NCBI GenBank assembly: GCA_007745835.1
Contig: CP036424.1
Coordinates: forward strand, 1,077,001 to 1,141,000
Length of the DNA: 64,000 nucleotides
DNA from: Planctomycetes bacterium MalM25
Lineage (GTDB): Bacteria > Planctomycetota > Planctomycetia > Pirellulales > Lacipirellulaceae
Direction of reading: 5' to 3'
Part shown: one piece after another, positions 25,065-36,248 of the stretch
Layout: every line of letters begins with the position of its first letter
How positions within the stretch are numbered: position 1 is the first letter of the stretch
Notes under the pieces: model-generated
Database searches by the model: none
Told to the model about the DNA's origin: nothing
What the model saw: only the letters and a program-made list of their open reading frames with translations
Position numbers and translations under genes: made by a program

Positions 25065-28000
25065 ATGCCGAACTGCCAACACTGCGACGCCGATCTGCCG
25101 ATCGAAACGCTGCACGCGGGCGAGGGGATCGTCTGCCCCGCGTGCGGCAAGCCGATCGACATCGACGAGGAGGCGTGGAACCTCTCCAGCCAGGCGGGCG
25201 GATCGCCCGCCGACGCGACGATGCAGCTGGGCCACGAATCGGATTCGAGTCTTGCCGGTTCGAGCCTCGCCGGTTCGGGCGAAGCGAGCGAAGACCTCGG
25301 CGCGTCGGACGTGTTCGACGCGACCCTCGAAGCGGCGTCCGACCAACCGTCCGAGCTGCCCCCCTCCGACGCGCCCGAAGAGACGCTCGCCTACGGCGGC
25401 GGTCGTCGGCAGGAGGACGACGACTCCTTTGATTTCGATGACGACGAGGACGACGACCTCGGCTTCGTGCTCGAGGACGACGACTCTCCGGCGGACGCCT
25501 CCGAAAGCCTCGACGCAACGATTCAATTCGGTCACCTCCACGCCGCGGACGACGACCCCGAAGACGAGGCGACGATCGACCTCGCCGGTCCCGGCGGGGG
25601 CGGCCCCCCGGCACTCGCGTCGGGCGGCGACGCCAGCGACGCCACGATGATGGCCGACAGCGGCCAGACCCCTTCGTCGGATCGATCCGTGGACGACGCC
25701 TCGGGCGAGGCGGGCGCCGACTCGGAGGACACCGTCGCGCTCGACTCGGGACAGGCCGGCTCGTCCGGTCAGGGGGGCTCCTCGTTCCGTGACTCTACGG
25801 GCGAACCTTCGGACCAACCGAGCAGCCTGCCTGACGACGCCACGCTGGCTTTCGATTCGGATCGGCGCAGCAGCGGAGCGGAGACCCCGCAACCGCTGGA
25901 CATCACCGGCCTGGGGACGAACGACACCCTGGCCCGGGGCATGGACCCGCGCGGCCGCGCGGCCGGCACGATCCGCCCGGGCGAGTCGATGCTGGTCGGC
26001 GACGAGTCGGTCCGCCTGCGGGCCTTCCTGCTCGCCGAGCCCGACCCGGCCAAGACCGCCGAAGTCGACTACGCGATCGAGGGCGAGGCGGGCAAAGGGG
26101 GCATGGGGGTCGTCTACAAGGCGCGGCAGCAATCGCTCGACCGCCTGGTGGCGATCAAGCAGATCAAGTCGGACCTCGGCGCCAGCGACTCCGACCGCAA
26201 CAAGTTCGTCAGCGAGGCGGTCATCACCGGCCAGCTGGAGCACCCGAACATCGCGCCGGTCCACGACCTGGGCCTCGCGGGCGACGGGCTCCCCTTCTAC
26301 GCGATGAAGTTCGTGGAGGGCGAGGACTGGGAGGACTCGATCAAGGACAAGAGCGAAGAGGAAAACCTCACGATCCTCATCCAGGTCGCCCAGGCGATCG
26401 CCTTCGCGCACTCGAAGAACATCCTGCACCGCGACCTGAAGCCGGGCAACGTCCGACTGGGCAGCTTCGGCGAGGTGCTCGTGATGGACTGGGGCCTCGC
26501 GGCGCGGCTCGACGACGGCTCGGAGATCCAGCCCGCCGGCACGCCGATCTACATGCCCCCCGAGACGGCGCTGGAGTACCTCGACTACGCGAAGGGCAAG
26601 GTCGTCGGCGGCAAGAAGATCGGCTCGTCGCGGCGCCGCGTGCCCGCCGGCACGTACTGCGACATCTACCTGCTCGGCGCGCTGCTGTTCAAGATCGTGA
26701 CCGGCCGCGCGCCGCACCGGGGCAAGACGACCTTCGAGTGCCTCCGCAACGCCGCGAAGAACGAGATCCTGAAGGTGCGGCGGTCCAGCGAGCTGCTCGA
26801 CATCGCCTACCGCGCGATGGCGACCGAACCAGAGGACCGCTACGAGACCGCGCTCGACTTCATCGACGCCATCCGGGCGTACCAGTCGCACGCGCAGAGC
26901 ATCCAGATCGCGAAGCGGGCGTCGAAGGACCTCCGCGAAGCGGGGCGGCTGATCGAAGGGGCCCAGGCCGACCCGACCGAGCTGTACGCCCTCTTCTCCA
27001 GCGCCCAGAACGGCTACCAGAACGCGCTGGAGCTGTGGGAGGGCAACCGCAAGGCGCAGCGCCGCTTGCGGAAAGCCAAACGCCTGTTCGCCGAGACGGC
27101 GTACGGCAACGGCGACTACGACCTGGCCGTGTCGCTGCTGGACGATCAGAGCGAAGATGACGCCGAGCTGCGCACCCAGGTCGCCAAGAGCCAGAAGTCA
27201 CGCAGCGCGCGGCTCGCCTGGTTCCGCACGCTGCAGTACGCGACGGCGGCGTCGTTGCTGGTGGCGCTCGGCTTCATCGGCTACAGCTTCGTGCTGAAGC
27301 AAGACGCGCTGAGCCTCGCCAGCGAACTCGAAACGACCCAGGGCCAGATCGAGGAGACGATCGCCCTGGTCGAAGAGAAAGAACGCGAGGCGGTCCGGTT
27401 GACCGGGCTGGCGGAGGAGCAGCAGAAGCTCGCCGAGGAGAAGACCGTGGAGGTCCAGCGGCTCACCAACGTCGCCCAAGAGAAATCGACCGAAGCGGAG
27501 CGGGCCACCACACGAGCGCTACAGAGCGAGAAGCTCGCGGACGCGAAGCAGCGCCTGGCCGAGGCCGCGACCCGACTCGCCAGCGAGAAGACCGCCGAGG
27601 CGACCCGCCAATCGTACTTCGCAGCGCTCGGGCGTTTGCGGGCGACCCTGGCCGACAGCGGCGAGTACGCCGCCTGGAAGGAACTGCAGGACGTCGACCC
27701 CGAGGTCGCGGCCACCGGCGGCAACGACCCTGAATGGAGCTACCTGGTTAACGCGGTCGATTGGCGCGACGAGGCGGACGAGCTGGTCTCGGAGCGACCC
27801 GACGGGGCGACCCACGCCACGCAGACCGCGACCTCTTCCAACGGGCAATGGTTGGTCACCGCCACGCCGTCGGCAGTCGGCAAGACCGTCCTGACGCTCG
27901 CCCCCACCGACGCCGGCGGGCCGGGCCAGCCCGCCGCCTTGGTCGAGGGTGAAGTCGATCGCCTGACGCTCGACGCAACCGGTCGCTACGCCGCGCTGGC

Positions 28001-30578
28001 CGGCGACGTCCTGCGCGTTGTGGACCTCAAGACGGGCGAAATCCTCGCGAGCGAAGACTCGCCGGAGCGCGTCACCAGCGTCGCATTCCACCCGACGGAA
28101 AACGAACTGCTCCTCGGCCTCGAGGGGAGCGCGGTCCAACGTTGGGCGATCGACAACAGCGCCCTCCGCCGCCTCGACAGTGAGTCGCAGTGGCACCGCG
28201 TCGCGGTCACGGCGGTCGGCTACTCGCCCGACGGCGTGCAGCGTTTCTCCGCGGACGAATCGGGGCGGATCGTCGTCTGGCGCCTCGAGCAAGGCGAGTG
28301 GACGGCGCGGCGGACGCTGCGGCACGCCGGTTCGGGCTCGCCCCGCGTGACCTCCGCCGCGATGCGAGACGACGCCGCCGGGCGACTCGCCTACGGCTGC
28401 GACGACGGCGCCGTCTACGAGCTGTTCGGTTGGTGGGACGCCCCCGCCGACGAGTCGGGCTACGGCGACGCGTCCAGCGAGCGGCTGCAAGCGATGCACC
28501 CGGCCGCTGTCACCGATCTTTGCTACACGAGCGAAGGCGCGCGGATCGTCACCACCGGCGGCGACACGATCCTCGTGCGGCAATCTCCCTCGCACGCGGG
28601 CGAAGCGACGTCCGTCGTGCGCCGTGAGCGTCGTTACCACGATTCGACGGTCCTCTCTTGCGCCATCGGGCCCGACGGCGCCTGCTTCACGAGCGACGAG
28701 AAGGGCCGCGTTCTCCGCTGGCGCCTGGACACCCCGCCGCACGCGATCATGCTGCAGCCCCGACGCGGTGAGGCGGGAGTCGCCGCGGTGCGGGTCTCGC
28801 ACGGCGCGTCGGGCGAATCGGTCTCGGTCGCCGACCGCGCCGGTTTCGTCCGCGATTGGAGCGACCTGTCGCGTCCCCAGGACCTGCAGCTGCACTACAC
28901 CGGCCACGCCGACCACCGCGAGATGAGGGCGTGGCGCCTCGCCGGTGAGCCGGAACGATTCGTGACCGTCGCCGCCGACAACCACGCGTGCGTTTGGAAC
29001 GCCGCGGGTGGGCTGATCGAGCGGACGATCGACCTGGGCGGCCGCACGGTCGTGGCGGTCGATGGAGCTTCGCGGACGCTCTACGCGGCCTCCGACGGAC
29101 GCCCCGTCGAGGGCGCCGCCGCGATGGCGTGGCCGATCGACGGCGGCGCGGCGCGGCCCCTGTGGGATCGCGCCGACCGGGTCGCCGTGATCGAGACGCT
29201 GCCCTCGGGCAAGCTCGCCGTGGGGCTTCGCGACGGGCAGGTCTACCTCTGGTCTCCGGAGACGGGTCGAGAAGACCGCGTCCGCTCCTCGGGACGGCCG
29301 CACTGGCGGGCGATCACAGCGATGACGCACCACGCCCCCACTGGAAGGCTCTACACGGCCGACGCCGCCGGCCTGGTCGCCGCGTGGGACCTCTCAACCA
29401 ACACCGATCCGATCGAGCGCTTGCTCGAAGCGGACTCCCAGCAGCCGCAGCCGATCGCGAAGCTCGCCGTCGCCCCGGACGGCGGGGTGCTCGTCCTCCA
29501 GGGCCGCGGCGCGGGGCTCGCGCCGCGCCGGCTGGACGCCGAACTGCAAGACACCCCCTCGCCGAACCTCGCGCTAGCCGGCCTCGTTGACGCCGACTTC
29601 GATCACGACGCGTCGCGGCTCATCGGCATCCAGCGGCGCGGGGCGAAGCCACGCTTTATCGCCTGGGCGCCCGGCGCCGGTTGGCGCGAGGCCGCCGTGC
29701 AGACTCCCGCGAGCGCCCGCGTTGAAGGGCTCCGCACGAACGACTCCGGCTTGTTGGAGTGGGGCGGTGGCGTGGTCCGCTGGCGCCCGCGTGAGAACGT
29801 ACGCCGCATCGCGACGCGCCTCGTGTCCCGGCCGCGTGCGATCTCGTTCGTCGGAGACGACGACCGCGAGGGCGTGCTGACACAGATCGGATCGATCGAC
29901 CGGTGGCTGTCCCAAACGGACTCGGTCCATCAACGGCTGCTCGGCGCGAGCGGCGAGTTGCAAGGCTCGTGCTCCGGTCCCGACACGGATCAAGCGATCC
30001 TCGCGGTGGCGACCCCCGCGGGCGGGAGCCGAATCGAACTGTGGGACACGAAACGAACCCAGCGCCTCGAACTCCTGGGGGAGCTCCCCTCGAAGGTGGC
30101 GAGTGTCACGCTGTGCGGAGACCGGGTGCTGGCTCTATCCGATCAACAGGTCGATTTGATCCCGATGAGGGGCGACCCCGTTGAGTCGATCCGCTTGCCC
30201 GCCGACGCGGGACGGCCGATCTCGGCGACTGCCAGCGAGGGGGCCGGACTCGTGGCGATCGCGAACCGGGGCGGCGAGGGGTTCGTTGCCCGCCGGGAGC
30301 GCGCCGGCGGCTGGCGACTCGACCGCCTCGACCGCGACGACCTCACTTCGGTCGCCTTCACACCCGACGGCCGCCGGCTGCTGGTGGGGGTGCGGAGCGG
30401 GAGGGTCCTGATGCTGGGCCTCGAAGAGCCCGCTGAGGGCGTGCGTCCGACCCGGACCATCCTCTCCTTCTCGGGCCATCGCGACGCGGTCACGCTGCTG
30501 CAAGTGGCCCAATCGGCCGAGGGTTCCCGCCTCGTGAGCGGCGACGCCTCGGGGCGCGTGGTCGTCCGCTCTCTTTGA
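25065..30578 (+). CDS. Giant Ser/Thr protein kinase with zinc ribbon and WD40 repeats
   Basis: An 1837-residue membrane protein. A Cys4 zinc ribbon (C4, C7, C24, C27) opens it, followed by an acidic Ser/Asp/Glu-rich disordered region (to about 300). The kinase (about 330-620) has GEAGKGGMGVVYKAR, VAIKQIK, HRDLKPGN and GTPIYMPPE, but DWG replaces the usual DFG. A membrane segment lies at about 725-742, followed by a coiled coil (to about 848). The rest (about 960-1837) has WD40-type blades (e.g. VTSVAFHPTENELLLGLEGS, LTSVAFTPDGRRLLVGVRSG and FSGHRDAVTLLQVAQSAEGS). It should sense outside or protein cues and phosphorylate cytoplasmic targets. ATG 25065 is chosen at the zinc ribbon. Confidence 0.88.
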   Translation: MPNCQHCDADLPIETLHAGEGIVCPACGKPIDIDEEAWNLSSQAGGSPADATMQLGHESDSSLAGSSLAGSGEASEDLGASDVFDATLEAASDQPSELPPSDAPEETLAYGGGRRQEDDDSFDFDDDEDDDLGFVLEDDDSPADASESLDATIQFGHLHAADDDPEDEATIDLAGPGGGGPPALASGGDASDATMMADSGQTPSSDRSVDDASGEAGADSEDTVALDSGQAGSSGQGGSSFRDSTGEPSDQPSSLPDDATLAFDSDRRSSGAETPQPLDITGLGTNDTLARGMDPRGRAAGTIRPGESMLVGDESVRLRAFLLAEPDPAKTAEVDYAIEGEAGKGGMGVVYKARQQSLDRLVAIKQIKSDLGASDSDRNKFVSEAVITGQLEHPNIAPVHDLGLAGDGLPFYAMKFVEGEDWEDSIKDKSEEENLTILIQVAQAIAFAHSKNILHRDLKPGNVRLGSFGEVLVMDWGLAARLDDGSEIQPAGTPIYMPPETALEYLDYAKGKVVGGKKIGSSRRRVPAGTYCDIYLLGALLFKIVTGRAPHRGKTTFECLRNAAKNEILKVRRSSELLDIAYRAMATEPEDRYETALDFIDAIRAYQSHAQSIQIAKRASKDLREAGRLIEGAQADPTELYALFSSAQNGYQNALELWEGNRKAQRRLRKAKRLFAETAYGNGDYDLAVSLLDDQSEDDAELRTQVAKSQKSRSARLAWFRTLQYATAASLLVALGFIGYSFVLKQDALSLASELETTQGQIEETIALVEEKEREAVRLTGLAEEQQKLAEEKTVEVQRLTNVAQEKSTEAERATTRALQSEKLADAKQRLAEAATRLASEKTAEATRQSYFAALGRLRATLADSGEYAAWKELQDVDPEVAATGGNDPEWSYLVNAVDWRDEADELVSERPDGATHATQTATSSNGQWLVTATPSAVGKTVLTLAPTDAGGPGQPAALVEGEVDRLTLDATGRYAALAGDVLRVVDLKTGEILASEDSPERVTSVAFHPTENELLLGLEGSAVQRWAIDNSALRRLDSESQWHRVAVTAVGYSPDGVQRFSADESGRIVVWRLEQGEWTARRTLRHAGSGSPRVTSAAMRDDAAGRLAYGCDDGAVYELFGWWDAPADESGYGDASSERLQAMHPAAVTDLCYTSEGARIVTTGGDTILVRQSPSHAGEATSVVRRERRYHDSTVLSCAIGPDGACFTSDEKGRVLRWRLDTPPHAIMLQPRRGEAGVAAVRVSHGASGESVSVADRAGFVRDWSDLSRPQDLQLHYTGHADHREMRAWRLAGEPERFVTVAADNHACVWNAAGGLIERTIDLGGRTVVAVDGASRTLYAASDGRPVEGAAAMAWPIDGGAARPLWDRADRVAVIETLPSGKLAVGLRDGQVYLWSPETGREDRVRSSGRPHWRAITAMTHHAPTGRLYTADAAGLVAAWDLSTNTDPIERLLEADSQQPQPIAKLAVAPDGGVLVLQGRGAGLAPRRLDAELQDTPSPNLALAGLVDADFDHDASRLIGIQRRGAKPRFIAWAPGAGWREAAVQTPASARVEGLRTNDSGLLEWGGGVVRWRPRENVRRIATRLVSRPRAISFVGDDDREGVLTQIGSIDRWLSQTDSVHQRLLGASGELQGSCSGPDTDQAILAVATPAGGSRIELWDTKRTQRLELLGELPSKVASVTLCGDRVLALSDQQVDLIPMRGDPVESIRLPADAGRPISATASEGAGLVAIANRGGEGFVARRERAGGWRLDRLDRDDLTSVAFTPDGRRLLVGVRSGRVLMLGLEEPAEGVRPTRTILSFSGHRDAVTLLQVAQSAEGSRLVSGDASGRVVVRSL

Positions 30579-30682
30579 GGTCGACGCCTAGCGTCCCCCT
30601 GCGGGGGCCCCTACAATGCCGCTCTCGCGGTGAACCGCCCCCCCGGTTCACCGGTCCGAGTACAGCCGCCCCCGGGCGTGCC

Positions 30683-30755
<73 letters not shown>

Positions 30756-30840
30756 CTCTTTTTTATCTCTTCGCCGTTGGAAGCGGCGTGGCGAGCGACG
30801 CGAGGCGTTGCGCTTTGGTGGCCATGCCGTCCCGCTCGTT

Positions 30841-31908
<1,068 letters not shown>

Positions 31909-32029
31909 CTTCGCACTCGGGGCGATGATTACAGGGGTCAGACTGGTCTGCCATCATAGCGCAGCCTCTGGCACACTGGCGACTGTCCCCCACCTGGCCC
32001 CCACCTGGCCCCGACCCGCGGAAACCGGT

Positions 32030-33658
32030 TTGTCCCATCACCCTCCTGCTAAGACCGACTTCGATCTGGAAAGCGAACTCCCCCTGTCGCGGGCCATGCT
32101 CCGCGCCTGCGCCCGGGGACGCTTCCGCCGCAAGGTGATCGACTCGACCGGCGCCACGCTCACGGGCGGGCAGCTGCTGACCAAGGCGCTCGTGCTCAAG
32201 CGGCTGCTGGAGCGGCACGTGCTGGCGGCCGACGAGCAGCGTGTCGGCGTGCTGCTGCCGCCGGCCAATGGGGGCGTCGTCGTGAACGCGGCCCTCGCGC
32301 TGCTCGGCCGGGTCGCGGTGAACCTGAACTACTCCGCCTCGGAAGAGGTGATCAACGCCTGCGTCCGCGCCGCGGGGCTGAAGCACGTGCTCACCAGCGA
32401 GAAGGTGCTCGACAAGCTCGGCGTCACGCTCGATTGCGAGACGGTCCAGCTCGAGGGCTTCAAGGACAAGGTGACGCTCGGCGACAAGCTTGCCGGCGCG
32501 ATCGGCGCCTACGCCACGCCCGTGTCGATGCTCGAGTCGCGCCTCGGCCTGTTGTCGATCGACCTCGACGACCCGGTCACCATCATCTTCACCAGCGGCT
32601 CGACCGGCGTGCCGAAGGGGGTCGTCCTCTCGCACCGCAACCTCGTGTCGAACATCCGCGCGTTTGAGCAGGCGGTCCACCTCGATGAGAACGACGTGCT
32701 GCTCGGCATCCTCCCCTTCTTCCACGCGTTCGGTTACACGGTCACGCTGTGGGCGCCCCTGATGCTCGACATCAACGGCGCGTACCACTTCAACCCGCTC
32801 GACGCCCGGCAGGTCGGCAAGCTGGCCAAGAACGCCGGCGCGACGATCCTGCTGAGCACGCCGACCTTCCTCCGCTCGTACATCAAGCGGGTGCCGAAAG
32901 AGGACTTCGCGTCGCTCGAGGTGGTGGTCGTCGGCGCCGAGAAGATGCCGATCCCGGTCGCCGACGCCTTCGAGAAGAAGTTCGGCGTCCGCCCCGTGGA
33001 GGGTTACGGCGCCACGGAGCTCGCGCCCGTCGCGGCGGTGAACATCCCGCCGAGCCGCTCGCGGACCGACGAGGAGGACCTCCGCGAGGGCTCCATCGGC
33101 AAGCCGCTGCCCGGCGTCGCTGCGCGGGTCGTCGACCCGGAGACCCGCGAGGAGCTGCCGACCGACGCCGAGGGGATGCTCGAGATCGCCGGCCCGAACC
33201 GGATGGTCGGCTACCTCGACGACGAGGCGAAGACGGCCGAGGTCGTCAAAGAGGGCTGGTACATCACCGGCGACATGGCGCGGATTGATCCTGACGGGTT
33301 CATCCACATCACGGGCCGCCAGAGCCGGTTCAGCAAGATCGGCGGCGAGATGGTGCCGCACCTCCGCGTCGAGGAGGAGATCCAGGAGCTGCTGGCCGAC
33401 GAGGACGAGGAACTCCAGCTGGCGGTCGTCACCGGCGTGCCCGACGAGAAGAAGGGCGAACGCCTGGTGGTGGTCCACCTGCCGATCGACCAGTCGCCCG
33501 ACGAGGTCGTCGCGGCGCTCCGCACCAAAGGCCTGCCCAACCTGTGGATCCCCTCCGCCGACTGCTTCATGGAAGTCGAAGAGCTGCCCCTCTTGGGCTC
33601 CGGTAAGCTCGACCTGAAGGGCCTCGCCGCGGTGGCGCTGGAGCGGTTCGGGGGGTAG
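32030..33658 (+). CDS. AMP-forming acyl-CoA/acyl-ACP ligase
   Basis: A 542-residue adenylating enzyme that activates a carboxylic acid, most likely a fatty acid. The AMP-binding motif is TIIFTSGSTGVPKGVVLSHR, followed by LPFFHAFGYT, GYGATELAPV, the hinge YITGDMARIDPDGFIHITGR and the catalytic Lys region LLGSGKLDLKGL. It most resembles the ligase half of Aas (acyl-ACP synthetase / lysophospholipid acyltransferase), but the acyltransferase half is absent. Start uncertain: TTG 32030 leaves room for a divergent promoter with ugpC, while ATG 31925 would add 35 residues of poor protein character. Confidence 0.82.
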   Translation: MSHHPPAKTDFDLESELPLSRAMLRACARGRFRRKVIDSTGATLTGGQLLTKALVLKRLLERHVLAADEQRVGVLLPPANGGVVVNAALALLGRVAVNLNYSASEEVINACVRAAGLKHVLTSEKVLDKLGVTLDCETVQLEGFKDKVTLGDKLAGAIGAYATPVSMLESRLGLLSIDLDDPVTIIFTSGSTGVPKGVVLSHRNLVSNIRAFEQAVHLDENDVLLGILPFFHAFGYTVTLWAPLMLDINGAYHFNPLDARQVGKLAKNAGATILLSTPTFLRSYIKRVPKEDFASLEVVVVGAEKMPIPVADAFEKKFGVRPVEGYGATELAPVAAVNIPPSRSRTDEEDLREGSIGKPLPGVAARVVDPETREELPTDAEGMLEIAGPNRMVGYLDDEAKTAEVVKEGWYITGDMARIDPDGFIHITGRQSRFSKIGGEMVPHLRVEEEIQELLADEDEELQLAVVTGVPDEKKGERLVVVHLPIDQSPDEVVAALRTKGLPNLWIPSADCFMEVEELPLLGSGKLDLKGLAAVALERFGG

Positions 33659-33683
33659 TGGATTGGGCTTTAGTGATTCCGTA

Positions 33684-33871
33684 TCCCCCTCCCTCCCAGG
33701 GAGGGGCTAGAGCGGTTTGCGATCAGGCGTAACGGGCTGGCGAAGTGGATTGATCCGTTGCGCGGAGGCCGAAGCAGGCGATGCGGGCATCGCCGATGGA
33801 GGCCGACAAGGCGACGGGTCAACCCGCGAAGCCAAACGTTACGCCTGTGAGCAAACCGCTCTAGGGGAGGG
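33684..33871 (+). repeat. GC-rich palindromic repeat (copy A), interrupted by a MITE
   Basis: Left part ATCCCCCTCCCTCCCAGGGA then GGGGCTA, right part GGGGAGGGT. With the MITE removed it aligns base for base with the element at 62434-62547 (which has GGGGTTAGGGGAGGGT). A third member lies at 45612-45743. The insert is the 33711-33860 element. Confidence 0.75.
33707..33864. mobile_element. MITE-like element with 28-bp terminal inverted repeats
   Basis: The ends pair as CTAGAGCGGTTTGC-(5 nt)-GGCGTAACG and CGTTACGCC-(5 nt)-GCAAACCGCTCTAG. The outer 14 and inner 9 bp are perfect complements and the 5-nt spacers differ. The interior carries no gene, so it would need a transposase in trans. CTAG at both ends fits insertion into a CTAG site with TA duplicated, as known for IS630-type elements. 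It sits inside palindromic repeat copy A. The rest of 33659-34193 holds only this, copy A and a terminator. Confidence 0.75.
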
Positions 33872-33987
33872 TAACGCGCCAAGAGCCCTCACCCCGACTC
33901 CCTTCACCAAGAAAGAAGCGTTTCAAAACAGGCTCTCGTGAAACGCTTGTCGGACCGCGAGCGTCAGGGAGTCTCCATAACACAACA

Positions 33988-34030
33988 AGCCTCGGTTGGG
34001 GGTTCACTCCCCAATCGAGGCTCTCGTTTT
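33988..34030 (+). terminator. Intrinsic terminator
   Basis: Stem AGCCTCG-G-TTGGGG paired with CCCCAA-T-CGAGGCT (one G/T pair in the middle), loop about 7 nt, followed by CTCGTTTT. It ends readthrough from the acyl ligase side before the secreted-protein gene at 34194. Confidence 0.8.
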
Positions 34031-34193
34031 GAACGTTCCGCAAGAATCGTAGAATAGTCCAGGTAGCCTAACCGTTGAACAAGCCAGCCTTTCCGTCGCG
34101 GTGAGACCGGCTTGTAAAGGTTTCGTACTATAGACGGATCGGCGTTTCTCGTGACACTGAACCCCAACGCGAGAACGACTCGCACCAGCCATC

Positions 34194-34904
34194 ATGAAGA
34201 CGATAAAAACAGATCTTAGATATGTGCCACTCATGCCTCACCTGTTGGTGGCGGTAGCTTGTGCAACTTCGAGCTGGGCCCAGGAGCCCAAGGAAGTGTT
34301 TGAGATCCCCTTGTCAGAAGTGAGGGCTCTCGACATGCCGCACACCCTTCCGCTGTCCCCCCGGGGGGCAACGGACGAGACAGTTGCCGCCTCCCTCCGC
34401 GGGCTTCTGGCATACCTCAGCGAGGGGGCACCGGCAAAAGAAACTGCATCACCTGCGGCATTCACCGTTACTGGCGACTACGAACAAGCTCTTGAGAGCG
34501 TTGCAAGTGTACTCTTAGCAGGTGGGCCACGAGAGAAGGTGGTCACTCAGGAAGACAGAGTATGGATAGCATTCTACTGCTATGAATCAACCGAACTACT
34601 GCACTTGAACACGATACATCGGCGAGGCGATCAGATTGATATTCGTTACCGGATCATCCCCAAGCTCGAACGCAGTGCTCCAGTACAACTCGCCCTAATA
34701 CCGCTTCCGACACTGCCGGGAGGCGACTACAGGGTAACAGTCGTTCGTGAGTCTCTCGACCGCGACACAGCGATGTCTCGATACGAGACGCTCGCCGTTG
34801 ATTCTAAGTTCCGGGAGTTGCCGTTTGGGGCTGAAAGTCGTTTCGTCAGCGGTTCGTTCTGTTTCTCGGTGCAAACCGTCGCAACTAAGATGCCAATCAA
34901 CTAA
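34194..34904 (+). CDS. Small secreted protein, unknown
   Basis: A 236-residue protein with an N-terminal signal sequence (basic MKTIKTDLRY then hydrophobic VPLMPHLLVAVACATSSWAQ). No domain is recognised in the rest. It has two Cys in the C-terminal half (FYCYES and GSFCFSV). Base composition is clearly lower in GC than the flanking genes. It ends 15 nt before the broken subtilase gene on the same strand, so the two were probably one transcript. Function unknown. Confidence 0.6.
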   Translation: MKTIKTDLRYVPLMPHLLVAVACATSSWAQEPKEVFEIPLSEVRALDMPHTLPLSPRGATDETVAASLRGLLAYLSEGAPAKETASPAAFTVTGDYEQALESVASVLLAGGPREKVVTQEDRVWIAFYCYESTELLHLNTIHRRGDQIDIRYRIIPKLERSAPVQLALIPLPTLPGGDYRVTVVRESLDRDTAMSRYETLAVDSKFRELPFGAESRFVSGSFCFSVQTVATKMPIN

Positions 34905-35204
34905 CCGGAGATTCGTATCATGTGCAGGAAGCTCGGTTCGTTCGCTATCGTTCTATTGTCGCCGCTACTATGCGAGGCAAGCACTACGACGATTGGCCCC
35001 AGCGGAATTGCCTCTGCGGGGCTTACCCTGCCAAACGGAACACCGTTGACGGGTGCTGGGATTCCCATTGGTCAACTGGAGTTGTTTCGCCCAGGTGATC
35101 CAGTCTTTGATATGGCAAACCCTGCGCTTTTCAACTCAACTGTTGATCCTGATCGCGTGTTCTTTGCGCGGTATCCCAACCCGGCATCGCCAAGCAGTGC
35201 AACT

Positions 35205-36248
35205 GGCCTTGCTGAACAACCCCTTGAAACGCCGCGTAGATCGCCGTGGACGGAGTCCCATCTCTCATCTGACGGAGCGAACGATGCCAGCAGGCGCAGC
35301 GGAGCCGCGTAAGAAGCGTTACGAGGTCAAGAACTGGAAGCGGTACAACGAGGCACTCGTGAACCGGGGCGACTTCACGTTCTACTTCTCTGAAGAAGTC
35401 GTGGACGCTTGGGAGCACGAGAACGAGGCGAAGAAGAACGGCCGCCCGTTCACCTACAGCGACGTGGCGATCGAGACCCTGCTGACGATCCGCGAGCTGT
35501 TCCGCCTGCCTTACCGGCAGACCGAGGGCTTCGGACGAGCGTTGGCTAAGCTCCTCGACGCGGGCGTCGCGATCCCGCACCATACGAGCCTCGTGAAGCG
35601 TGCCGCGAAGCTGAAGGTCTCGATCGACATCGACCCAGCGAAGGGGCCGATCGACGTGGTGGTCGATAGCACGGGCCTGAAGGTCTTCGGAGACGGCGAG
35701 TGGCATCGCAAGAAGCACGGGGTCGATAAGCGTCGCACGTTCCGCAAGGTCCACCTGGCGGTCGATCCGGCGAGCCACGCAATCGTCGCTCAGCTGCTGA
35801 CCGAGTCGAGCATGCATGACGCCACGCCGGTGAAGCCGCTGCTGGAACAAGTCGAGCAAGAGGTCCAGACGTTCTACGGCGACGGGGCGTACGACACGTG
35901 GGCCGTCCGCGAGCACCTCGAAGAAGAGCGTATCCACCAGATCATCCCGCCGCGGAAGAACGCGGTGATCCGTCAGCACGGCAACTCGTCGGCCGACCCG
36001 ATCGAACGCGACGAGTGCCTCAGGCAGATCCGCCGCGACGGCAAGAAGAGCTGGAAGGAGGCGATCGGCTATCACCGACGCAGCCTCGCCGAGACGGCCA
36101 TGAGCCGGCTGAAGGGTGCCTTCGGCGACCGGCTGAAGAACCGAGAACCCCGCAACCAAGCCACCGAACTCGCCCTACGCTGCAAGATACTCAACGCCTT
36201 CGTCGCAATCGGTATGCCTCTCAACATCTGGGGTTAGGAAGCAAGGCC
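35205..36248 (+). mobile_element. IS5-family insertion sequence, copy 1 (1044 bp)
   Basis: Ends GGCCTTGCTGAACAACCCC and (complement of right end) GGCCTTGCTTCCTAACCCC give 19-bp imperfect inverted repeats. Flanked by the 9-bp direct repeat AGTGCAACT (35196-35204 and 36249-36257). Contains one transposase gene (35284-36237). Length and translated protein match copy 2. Confidence 0.95.
35284..36237 (+). CDS. IS5-family transposase (copy 1)
   Basis: A 317-residue DDE transposase. The first acidic residue is in VVDSTGLKVFG, the second in FYGDGAYDTWAV, and the Glu in YHRRSLAETAMSRLKGAFG (Y-2-R-3-E signature). The N-terminal helical DUF772-like region has YNEALVNRGDFTFYFSEEVV. It resembles the IS903 subgroup, which usually makes 9-bp duplications. 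ATG 35284 follows a GGAG sequence. The protein is intact, so the element is likely active. Confidence 0.93.
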   Translation: MPAGAAEPRKKRYEVKNWKRYNEALVNRGDFTFYFSEEVVDAWEHENEAKKNGRPFTYSDVAIETLLTIRELFRLPYRQTEGFGRALAKLLDAGVAIPHHTSLVKRAAKLKVSIDIDPAKGPIDVVVDSTGLKVFGDGEWHRKKHGVDKRRTFRKVHLAVDPASHAIVAQLLTESSMHDATPVKPLLEQVEQEVQTFYGDGAYDTWAVREHLEEERIHQIIPPRKNAVIRQHGNSSADPIERDECLRQIRRDGKKSWKEAIGYHRRSLAETAMSRLKGAFGDRLKNREPRNQATELALRCKILNAFVAIGMPLNIWG

